A stretch of 64,000 nucleotides of DNA from Hoeflea sp. IMCC20628 (GTDB lineage Bacteria; Pseudomonadota; Alphaproteobacteria; Rhizobiales; Rhizobiaceae). Numbering within the stretch: position 1 is the first letter of the stretch; every line of letters starts with the position of its first letter. Positions 46,863 through 54,367 of this stretch are shown here, piece after piece. Position numbers and translations under genes: made by a program. The notes under the pieces were generated by a model. It saw only the letters and a program-made list of their open reading frames with translations. It was not told where the DNA came from and ran no database searches. The DNA lies in contig NZ_CP011479.1 in NCBI RefSeq assembly GCF_001011155.1, positions 2,994,501 through 3,058,500 of the forward strand. Direction: 5' to 3'.

Positions 46863-47930
46863 ATGGAAACTGTTTGGAAACGTCTGGATGACGCGCTCGA
46901 CCTGGCAATTGATGACGCTCAGTATTGGGAAAATGTCTGCAATGAAGTGGTAGACATTTTCGGCGCTACAGGCGCCATTCTCATTCCCACCGATCCCTCT
47001 TTTCGCGGCGTATGGATGTCATGCTCCACCAGGCTGAAGCTGACTTTGGGAGAGTATATCGAGGGCGGCTGGCATCTGCGTGACCCGCGTGAAAAAGTGA
47101 CGGCCTTGATGCTTGAACATGGGTATTCGACCGATGATGAAATTTTCCCTGATCGAGCAGCCAAGGCAGAGATGCCTTTTTACAAAGACTTTCTCTACAA
47201 GCACAATTTTGGCGTCCTGACTGCCATCCGTATTCTCACGCCCAATAGATATTGGGGTTTAATGTTGCATTTTGCCAATGATCATCCGCCAATCTCAGAA
47301 GCAGAAATAGCGCTGATAGGCAAAATACGCCCGATTCTCGAAAAAGCAGTCACCAAAGCCGACGAGATTGCGCATAGGCGAATAGCCGCGTTTGCACATT
47401 TCTTTAAGGGAACGAAATCTGAAGTCTATGTGATGGATGTTGATGGTGAGCAGTGTTTCAACTTGGATAATGATGGAAAATTGAGCAATCAAATCAATGC
47501 TTCAGACCTGTTGCCCAAGGAAATGAGCAACGAGTTGAACGATGAAATCAAAGAGATTTGCGCAAGTGATCCAGAATTATCGTTGAGCAAATCGTTTCAA
47601 TTCAGAGAGCGCGGCGAAAACACCAATGTTCTGGTCATTCAATTTCCACCCAGCCTAAGACATTACTTCATGGCCTTTAAGGTATGCGCCATTACCACTG
47701 AATGCAGCGATATGGATTCATTGAAGCACAACCGCTTGCGTGAAAACTATCAACTTTCAGAGACTGAAATTGCCACCGTAGACCTGCTGTCGACCGGAAA
47801 AACACCAAACATGATTGCGGATCTGATGAGTCTGAAGGCGGCGAGCATTCGGCAACGGCTGAAAGTGATCTACCAGAAGACAAATGTCAGCAGCCAGGTC
47901 GAATTGGTCGCGCTTTACGGACAATTATAA
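46863..47930 (+). CDS. LuxR-type HTH regulator, AT-rich gene
   Basis: 355 aa. The C-terminal HTH is divergent but clear: LSETEIATVDLLSTGKTPNM, then LKAASIRQRLKVIYQKTNVS. The N-terminal 190 residues are a GAF/PAS-like sensor region (VVDIFGATGAILIPTD; YKHNFGVLTAIRILTPN), followed by a second segment (HFFKGTKSEVYVMDVDGEQC). Composition is much AT-richer than neighbours. The ATG at 46863 has GGGG 6 nt upstream; a TTG at 46848 is less likely. Divergent from the secreted-protein operon, so it is its probable regulator. Confidence 0.87.
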   Translation: METVWKRLDDALDLAIDDAQYWENVCNEVVDIFGATGAILIPTDPSFRGVWMSCSTRLKLTLGEYIEGGWHLRDPREKVTALMLEHGYSTDDEIFPDRAAKAEMPFYKDFLYKHNFGVLTAIRILTPNRYWGLMLHFANDHPPISEAEIALIGKIRPILEKAVTKADEIAHRRIAAFAHFFKGTKSEVYVMDVDGEQCFNLDNDGKLSNQINASDLLPKEMSNELNDEIKEICASDPELSLSKSFQFRERGENTNVLVIQFPPSLRHYFMAFKVCAITTECSDMDSLKHNRLRENYQLSETEIATVDLLSTGKTPNMIADLMSLKAASIRQRLKVIYQKTNVSSQVELVALYGQL

Positions 47931-48227
47931 TAACCGCCCCGAGCTTGACGGAGGCTGTCTGGGCAGACCTGTGCGTGTGTCAACGCCGCTGCGAACATGT
48001 GCCACTGAATTTCAGTGCGCCTATCAGGCAAGCCCCAGCGAACAAGCTCAAAATCACCGGTGAGGCTGGACAAACATGCAGCCAGAAACAACAGGCGCGT
48101 GCAGTTCTTTGTCGCCTCGACACGATTACGGTTGTAAACAGGCGTTGGCCGGACATGGCCGCATCAGAATGAACCGGTCGAAATTACTTCGAAAGTGCGT
48201 CCGGCATAACAAAAAGTGGACTCCTGC

Positions 48228-49241
48228 ATGCGTGAAAAACAACTCACCCTTCGTCAGTTTCTGCTGCTCGACCACCGGCAGCACGCGCTCGACAAGGATC
48301 TGATCTTTCTGCTGGAAGATATCGCCACCTCCTGCCGAATTATCTCCAACCATGTCCGCAGCGGTGCCTTCGTCGGCAATCTGGGCAGCGCCGGGTCGAC
48401 CAATATCCAGGGTGAAACCCAGAAGCAAATGGACGTGCTGGCAAATGAGGAGTTTGTCCGCCACTGTTCCAACTGTGGCCGCGTGGCGGCGCTGGTGTCG
48501 GAAGAAGTCGACGAGGTGTATTGGTTGAAAGCCAACCCGGAGGCCGGTGACTATCTGGTTTATTTCGATCCGCTTGATGGCTCGTCCAATCTTGAACTGA
48601 ACCTGTCGGTTGGCTCGATCTTTTCGGTGGTGCGGATTGCACACGCGATTGACGCCAGCGACGACAGGTCGGTCTTGCGGGCCGGGCACGAACAGGTCTG
48701 CGCCGGTTATTCTGTCTATGGTCCGTCGACCTCGCTGGTTGTGACCACAGGAACCGGTGTGAACGGGTTCACCCACCAGCAAGGCACCGGCGAATTCCGC
48801 CTGACGCATCCCGATATGCGGATTCCGGAGGAAACCAGCGAATTCGCCATCAACGCCTCGCGGTACAAGCTGTGGGATGCCCCGATACAGCGCTATTTCG
48901 ATGAATGCATCGCCGGCGAAGACGGTCCCCGCGGAAAAACCTTCAACATGCGCTGGGTTGCTTCGATGGTGGCCGAAGTCCACCGCATCCTGACGCGTGG
49001 CGGCGTGTTCCTGTACCCTTGCGATGACGGCAACCGCGCCGATGGCGGCAAATTGCGCCTGATGTATGAAGCCAATCCAATGGGCATGATCATTGAGCAA
49101 GCCGGCGGCGCGGCCTCCACCGGAACTGAGCGGATCATGGACGTCACCCCAACATCGCATCATCAGCGCGTCGCGGTCATTCTGGGTTCCAAATCCGAGG
49201 TCGCGCTGCTTGAGCAGTATCACGCCGACAGTCGATACTGA
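48228..49241 (+). CDS. fbp: Fructose-1,6-bisphosphatase class 1
   Basis: 337 aa. Metal and substrate motifs are intact: LVSEEVDEV, the hallmark DPLDGSSNLELNLSVGSIF near 110, and TRGGVFLYPCDD with KLRLMYEANPMGMIIEQAGG. It dephosphorylates fructose-1,6-bisphosphate in gluconeogenesis. No Calvin-cycle genes are nearby, so the housekeeping role is likely. The start is the ATG at 48228 (MREKQLTLRQF); GTG at 48216 is possible. The 300 bp upstream show no other gene. Confidence 0.96.
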   Translation: MREKQLTLRQFLLLDHRQHALDKDLIFLLEDIATSCRIISNHVRSGAFVGNLGSAGSTNIQGETQKQMDVLANEEFVRHCSNCGRVAALVSEEVDEVYWLKANPEAGDYLVYFDPLDGSSNLELNLSVGSIFSVVRIAHAIDASDDRSVLRAGHEQVCAGYSVYGPSTSLVVTTGTGVNGFTHQQGTGEFRLTHPDMRIPEETSEFAINASRYKLWDAPIQRYFDECIAGEDGPRGKTFNMRWVASMVAEVHRILTRGGVFLYPCDDGNRADGGKLRLMYEANPMGMIIEQAGGAASTGTERIMDVTPTSHHQRVAVILGSKSEVALLEQYHADSRY

Positions 49242-49319
49242 ATCACCCCATCAATGAAGCAGATGCATGGCGAAGTCATTTCGGCCGTCGCTCCAAGCTG
49301 TCGGCGGAGTAACCTTGGG

Positions 49320-49350
49320 TGCGGGCGGCGTATTGTCTGTACCGCCCGCA
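49320..49350. terminator. Hairpin between convergent fbp and DapA-family genes
   Basis: tgcgggcgg at 49320-49328 pairs with ccgcccgca at 49342-49350 (9 bp, 13-nt loop). No T-tract; it may terminate either strand weakly. Confidence 0.4.
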
Positions 49351-49381
49351 ATGGTGAGCAACTTCCTTAGCAGCAGGAAGG

Positions 49382-50320
49382 TCAGACTTGCGCAGACCAC
49401 TCCGCGTACCAGGTGCGGAACAGGTGATACTGGCTTTCTACGTAGTTGCGTTGCGAGTCCGTCAGCGCATCGGTCTCATAGAACTGCAGTTCGTATTCGG
49501 CGTCTCCGGTCAGCACCATCAGGTGCTTGTAGTAAAGAACCAGGTCGGCGCCCTCATCAAAGGACGACAGCACACCCAGCGCCTCATCGAGCTGCTGGGC
49601 CTGCAGCCGCGCCTTGGCGTCGCCGGCGGCTGCCTTCTTGCACAGCGAAACAAGATGGAGAACTTCGCGCGGCAGGGCGTTGCCGATGCCGGTGATCGCG
49701 CCGGTGGCGCCGCAATTGACGAAACCATGGAAGACATTGGTGTCGACGCCTACCATCAGGGTAACGCTGTCATCGGCGGAAGTGATGTGCTCGGCCGCAT
49801 AGCGCAGATCATTGGCGCCGCCGAATTCCTTGAAGCCGATCAGGTTCTTGTGTTCCCTGCGCAGCGCGAAGAACAATTCGGCGCGGGTGGCAAAGCCATA
49901 ATAGGGGCTATTGTAGATCACCGCCGGAAGTTCCGGAGCTGCCGACAGCACCGCCTTGAAATGCGCCGCCTGGGCGCCGGCCGAACTACCGCGTGACAAC
50001 ACCCGCGGGATCACCATCAGGCCCTGGGCGCCGACTTCGGCGGCGTGGGCTGCATGGGCAACCGCAGAAGCGCTGTTGATCGCGCCGGTGCCGACGACGG
50101 TGGGAACGCCTGCGGCAACCAGACGGGCAACGCCTTCCATACGCTGCGCATCGGTGAGCAGCGGCCAGTCACCCATCGAGCCGCAATAGACCACGCCGGA
50201 CATGCCGGCAGCGACCAGTTCCTGGCCCTTGCGGACCAGGGCGTCAAAATCAGGTGTCCGGTCGGGACGGCACGGGGTCATCAGTGCTGGTATGCAGCCG
50301 GTGAAAATCGAATTGTCCAT
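49382..50320 (-). CDS. Dihydrodipicolinate synthase/N-acetylneuraminate lyase family protein
   Basis: 312 aa TIM-barrel class I aldolase. Schiff-base Lys164 in GFKEFGG and Tyr140/141 in YNSPYYG are present. The usual GTTGE substrate loop reads GSMGDWPLL, so the substrate is not that of lysine synthesis. Members beside TRAP transporters act in catabolism of keto acids, hydroxyproline products or sugar acids. It lies 32 nt after the DctM gene, last in a GntR-TRAP operon, and probably cleaves or dehydrates the imported compound. Confidence 0.88.
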   Translation of the reverse strand: MDNSIFTGCIPALMTPCRPDRTPDFDALVRKGQELVAAGMSGVVYCGSMGDWPLLTDAQRMEGVARLVAAGVPTVVGTGAINSASAVAHAAHAAEVGAQGLMVIPRVLSRGSSAGAQAAHFKAVLSAAPELPAVIYNSPYYGFATRAELFFALRREHKNLIGFKEFGGANDLRYAAEHITSADDSVTLMVGVDTNVFHGFVNCGATGAITGIGNALPREVLHLVSLCKKAAAGDAKARLQAQQLDEALGVLSSFDEGADLVLYYKHLMVLTGDAEYELQFYETDALTDSQRNYVESQYHLFRTWYAEWSAQV

Positions 50321-50352
50321 CGGGCGTCTCCTTTATTTTTTAGTGAATGGTT

Positions 50353-51663
50353 TCAGAATCCGACGATCTGCGACGGCAGCCATGTCGACAGCGCCGGGAA
50401 CAGGGCCACCGCCATCAGTGTTGCGATCTGCAGAAGGATGAAGGGCACCACGCCGCGGCACATCTGGCCATAGGTCATGTCCGGCGGCGCGATGGATTTG
50501 AGATAGAAGATCGACGAGGCCATCGGCGGCGTCAGGTAGCTGGTCTGGATGACAATGATCATCATCGTGCCGAACCAGACCGGATCGATGCCGGCAGAAC
50601 GGATGAACGGCGTAAACAGCGGTACCGCGATCAGCACATTGGCGGTCCAGTCGAGCACAAAGCCAAGAAGCAGCACTATCAGCAGGAAAAAGATGATCAT
50701 GCCGGTGTCGCCAAACCCGGCAGCCTCGATGAAAGAGCGGATCATGCGCGAGCCGCCATTGGCCGCAAATGTGCCCATGAACATGGTGCCGGCGGCGACA
50801 ATCAACAGGATCATCGCCGAAATCCGGACGGTGATCCTGAGCGATTCAAACAACATGCCGAGATTGAAACGGCCATAGATGATGCTGAGGATGGCGGCGC
50901 CGACAGCGCCCACTGATGCGGCCTCGGTGGGCGAGGCAATGCCCGCCAGCAGAGACCCAAGCACCGCAAAGATCAGCAGGCAGATCGGCAGCAGCGACGA
51001 CACCGTCAGCCGCAGTTTCTCGCCCAGCGGCATTTCCGGCTCGCTGTCTTCGTGCAGCGGCTGCGGCGGCGCCATAACGCCCTGGATGATCAGATAGATG
51101 ATGAACAGGCCGACCATCAGCAGGCCCGGCAACATCATGCCGGCGAGCAGCTCGCCCACCGACATCTGCGCCAGCGAGGCATACATCACCGCGATCACCG
51201 ACGGCGGGATCATGGTGCCGAGCGAGCCGCCGGCGCAGATGGTGCCGGCAATCTGGCTGTTGCGGTAACCGCCGCGCTGCATCGCCGGGATCGCCATCAT
51301 GCCGATCATCACCTCGACAGCGCCAACGACACCGGCAGCGGCGGCGAAAATCGCACCCATGGCAATGGTCGCGACGGCCAGCCCACCGGGCAGTTTCGAC
51401 ATCCAGATCTGCATGACGCGGAACAGACGCTCGGCAATACCCGAACGCTCCAGAATGGCGCCCATCAGCACAAACATCGGAATGGCGGCGAGAATGAAAT
51501 TGGTCGAGGCGGAATAGAACGCCCCGTAAAGCTGGGCAAAAGCGTGCGGCCCGAATTTGGCAAGTCCTGCGCCCGCCGAAACGATGGCGAGCGAGAATGC
51601 AATCGGTATCCCCGTCAACACGAGCAGGAACAATGCTGGAAACATCAATGCGGCAATGGTCAT
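50353..51663 (-). CDS. TRAP transporter large permease (DctM)
   Basis: 436 aa, about twelve membrane helices. Typical DctM features are IPMFVLMGAILERSGIAERL, the GAIFAAAAGVVGAVEVMIG segment and the SLGTMIPPSVIAVMYA motif, then SPTEAASVGAVGA. It couples sodium gradient to uptake of the ligand held by DctP. The ATG at 51663 follows the DctQ stop by 4 nt; a longer frame overlaps dctQ. Confidence 0.95.
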   Translation of the reverse strand: MTIAALMFPALFLLVLTGIPIAFSLAIVSAGAGLAKFGPHAFAQLYGAFYSASTNFILAAIPMFVLMGAILERSGIAERLFRVMQIWMSKLPGGLAVATIAMGAIFAAAAGVVGAVEVMIGMMAIPAMQRGGYRNSQIAGTICAGGSLGTMIPPSVIAVMYASLAQMSVGELLAGMMLPGLLMVGLFIIYLIIQGVMAPPQPLHEDSEPEMPLGEKLRLTVSSLLPICLLIFAVLGSLLAGIASPTEAASVGAVGAAILSIIYGRFNLGMLFESLRITVRISAMILLIVAAGTMFMGTFAANGGSRMIRSFIEAAGFGDTGMIIFFLLIVLLLGFVLDWTANVLIAVPLFTPFIRSAGIDPVWFGTMMIIVIQTSYLTPPMASSIFYLKSIAPPDMTYGQMCRGVVPFILLQIATLMAVALFPALSTWLPSQIVGF

Positions 51664-51667
51664 CGGG

Positions 51668-52183
51668 TCAGGCTTCCAGTTTGAACGTCGGTTCATCCTG
51701 GCCGCGAAACGCCCGCAACCCATGGACAAGCTGCTGCAGGGTCAAGGCGATCAGCCCGACAGCAAGAATTGAAAAGAACGGCCACATCAACGGCGCCCAG
51801 GGACTGACGCTTTCGACCTCCGACGTGGTCCAGGCACGCCAGGCGCGCTCGACTGCGAATTTGGACAGCGCCGCAAACATCGGTGTCAGCAGGAACACAA
51901 AGACGACGCCTTCAAGCCGGCGCCGGAAGGCAGCAGGCATCTTCTGGGCGAGGAAGTCGATCCGCACATGGGCATCTTCCCTGAGCGCATAAGCAGCGCC
52001 CAGAACAAACAGCGACCCGGTGCACATGTAGGAGATATCAAAGGCCCACATGGTTGGCGCGCCAAATGCATAGCGCGCCACCACTTCGTAGATCATCGAA
52101 ATGACCAGAACCACCGTCACGAGTTGGGCGATCCAAAACAGCAGACGGGAGAAGGCGTCGACGATGTTGAAAAGCCTTGTCAT
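51668..52183 (-). CDS. TRAP transporter small permease (DctQ)
   Basis: 171 aa with four helices: LLFWIAQLVTVVLVISMIYE, MWAFDISYMCTGSLFVLGAA, the conserved REDAHVRIDFLAQKM segment, VVFVFLLTPMFAAL and MWPFFSILAVGLIALTLQQL. It pairs with DctM. The ATG at 52183 has GGAA upstream; the preceding bases belong to dctP. Confidence 0.92.
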   Translation of the reverse strand: MTRLFNIVDAFSRLLFWIAQLVTVVLVISMIYEVVARYAFGAPTMWAFDISYMCTGSLFVLGAAYALREDAHVRIDFLAQKMPAAFRRRLEGVVFVFLLTPMFAALSKFAVERAWRAWTTSEVESVSPWAPLMWPFFSILAVGLIALTLQQLVHGLRAFRGQDEPTFKLEA

Positions 52184-52206
52184 GACGGTGGGTTCCGTTG
52201 TCTCGG

Positions 52207-53268
52207 TTAGTCCTGGTTCCGAACCAGGTAGGAGCTTTCTGCAGACCACAGGGTCTTGAAGGCCATGTAGTCGGCGAGAATGTCAGCCATGTCCGACTTG
52301 CCTTCAGCCTTCTGGGCTTCGGCAGTCTTGCTGATCCAGTCAACGCCCGCATCCGAAAGCTGCTTGATGAACTCCGGCGACAGCGTGATCACCTCGTTCG
52401 GGCCCTTGCGGTAGCTGTCCATGGCGACGACGTCTTCACCGTAGAAATGCACCAGCGCCTGCATGGTGGTCAGTTCGGCAGCCATTTCCAGCAGTGGCTT
52501 GAGATCGTCAGGCAACGCATCCCAAGTTTCCTGCTTGAGCACGACTTCCCAGAGGAAGGTCGGCTGGTGCACGCCCGGAACAATGATGTATTTGGCGGCT
52601 TCATGGAACCCTTCAGGCAGGTTGGCCGACGGAGGCCCCCATTCGATCAGGTCGACGCCCTTGCGCTGCAGCAGCGTGTAGATTTCCCCAGGAGGAACAA
52701 CCGTTGGCACGGCACCGAAATACTCTTCCATCACCTTGGCCCATGGGCCGGACGTGCGGTACTTCATGCCCTTGAGATCTTCGGCCTTGGTGATCGGCAC
52801 ATTGGAATGCGCCATGACTTCGGACGAACCGATGCCGACGATCAGGTTTTTGAAGCCTTCCTTGGCGCGCAATTCGGCAAGCTTTTCCTTGCCGCCCTTT
52901 TCATAGATCCAGGTGACATAAGCCTCAGGTCCCATTCCGCCCGGGAAACCGGCGAAAATAGCGTTGATCGGATCCTGGTTGACGAGATAGCTCGGCGTTG
53001 AATGTCCGGCCTGGACGATGCCGTCGCGCACGCCGTCATAGACCTGCAATGCGGGTACGAGCACGCCGGCGCCGAAAGGCTCGATGAGCACTCGGCTGTT
53101 GGTGAGAGCGTCGACATTGTCGGCGAAACGCTCGAGGAAATTGACATAGAAGGGCGAACCTTCGGGCACCGATGTCGGCACCTGCCACGTGACTTCCTGG
53201 GCAACGGCCGGGAATGCTGCAACCGACAGCATGGAGACCAGCGCCCACTTTCTGATTTTTTGAAACAT
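52207..53268 (-). CDS. TRAP transporter substrate-binding protein (DctP)
   Basis: 353 aa with a signal peptide (MFQKIRKWALVSMLSVAAFP, cleavage after VAQ). The DctP fold shows in VTWQVPTSVPEGSPFYVN, the ligand Arg region LKGMKYRTSGPWAKVMEEY and DLIEWGPPSANLPEGFHEAA. The WGPPS variant is typical of TRAP proteins binding keto or hydroxy acids. It is first of the TRAP genes and follows gntR. Confidence 0.94.
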   Translation of the reverse strand: MFQKIRKWALVSMLSVAAFPAVAQEVTWQVPTSVPEGSPFYVNFLERFADNVDALTNSRVLIEPFGAGVLVPALQVYDGVRDGIVQAGHSTPSYLVNQDPINAIFAGFPGGMGPEAYVTWIYEKGGKEKLAELRAKEGFKNLIVGIGSSEVMAHSNVPITKAEDLKGMKYRTSGPWAKVMEEYFGAVPTVVPPGEIYTLLQRKGVDLIEWGPPSANLPEGFHEAAKYIIVPGVHQPTFLWEVVLKQETWDALPDDLKPLLEMAAELTTMQALVHFYGEDVVAMDSYRKGPNEVITLSPEFIKQLSDAGVDWISKTAEAQKAEGKSDMADILADYMAFKTLWSAESSYLVRNQD

Positions 53269-53466
53269 AGAACCCTCTGTGTTTAGACCGCGCAGCGGAC
53301 GTTGATGGTGTTCTGACCGACGACATATTCCGCGTATGTGCGAATGGACCGCCGTGCGTGTCTCTCTCTGGAGACAAGGAAAACCATAGTTTATTGTATT
53401 TTCGTTGTCGACAAGAAAATTTAAGACGACGAGAACAGCTGAAAAATCGTCGTTATTCGAGTAAGA
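53269..53466. promoter_or_regulatory. dctP promoter region with candidate GntR sites
   Basis: About 200 AT-rich bp. It contains the palindrome ttgtcgacaa (53405-53414) and the inverted pair acgacga / tcgtcgt (53426-53432, 53447-53453). Both are possible operators for the neighbouring GntR regulator. Confidence 0.4.
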
Positions 53467-54189
53467 TCAGAGAGTTATATCCGCATTCAACCGGCGGTCC
53501 TCGGTCATGCTGGCCTGAATTTGCCGGATGATCTGCTCCGCATGCGCTTTTGCAATGCGGTCGGCTGCGTCGACATCCTGCTTCTCTATGGCCGCCAGCA
53601 TGACCTCGTGTTCCTGAAGGTAGATCCTTGGAAGCTTGTCATTGTAGGAGGAATAATAGAGCCGCAACAGCCGGCGGCCTTCGTCGAGAAGCCGCTCGAA
53701 GAGTTCGGCGTAATAGCGGTTCTTTCCCGCCTTTGCGATCTGTGCATGGAAGTTGCGGTTGACCTCGATCATCATCGGCACATCTCTGGCCTCGACGGCG
53801 CGCGTGTAGTCGTGCTGAAGCACCCAGATCCTGGCCAGTTCGGCCTCGGTCCGGTTAACTGCGGCCAGCCGCGTGGTCACCCGGTACATCAACGTCAGGG
53901 CATCGAAGAATTGCGGCAGATTGGGAAAATCGATCGGCGCAACGATGGTGAAGCGATTGGGCAGAGTGACGACCAGACCTTCGCCAGCCAGCTTGACCAT
54001 GGCCTCGCGCACCGGTGTCCGCGATATGCCGAAACGCTCCGCCAGCTTGACTTCGTCGATGGCGCTGCCGGGGTCCAGCGTCAGATTGAGGATTTCACGC
54101 TTGAGCGTATCATAGACGGCGCCGACGCCCTGCCCGCGCTTGCGTTTTGTCTCCGGGTGATCTGCGGGAATCGGCTCTTCAACGCTCAT
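53467..54189 (-). CDS. GntR/FadR-family transcriptional regulator
   Basis: 240 aa. N-terminal winged helix (AVYDTLKREILNLTLDPGSA, then LAERFGISRTPVREAMVKL) and a C-terminal all-helical FCD ligand domain with metal-type His residues (EVNRNFHAQIAKAGKNRYY; AKAHAEQIIRQ). The ATG at 54189 has GGAG upstream. It probably represses the downstream TRAP and aldolase genes until the imported acid is present. Confidence 0.93.
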   Translation of the reverse strand: MSVEEPIPADHPETKRKRGQGVGAVYDTLKREILNLTLDPGSAIDEVKLAERFGISRTPVREAMVKLAGEGLVVTLPNRFTIVAPIDFPNLPQFFDALTLMYRVTTRLAAVNRTEAELARIWVLQHDYTRAVEARDVPMMIEVNRNFHAQIAKAGKNRYYAELFERLLDEGRRLLRLYYSSYNDKLPRIYLQEHEVMLAAIEKQDVDAADRIAKAHAEQIIRQIQASMTEDRRLNADITL

Positions 54190-54367
54190 AAATATCTCCA
54201 AACATCCGTGCGCCTGTCAGGAGCACTACAACTCCGCGCGCTCAAATACAATTCTTCGGCGCGCCGACCCGGGCGCGTCGGCGGCGCTTGAAAATGGCCT
54301 CTCTGACTTGCCGGTAATAGACTAACGTGACATCGACGAACATTGAGGTTTTGGGAGGACAAGCGCC

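Noticed and set aside
47945-48172. A 75-codon plus-strand frame upstream of fbp
   Set aside because: No ribosome site, no recognisable sequence, irregular composition.
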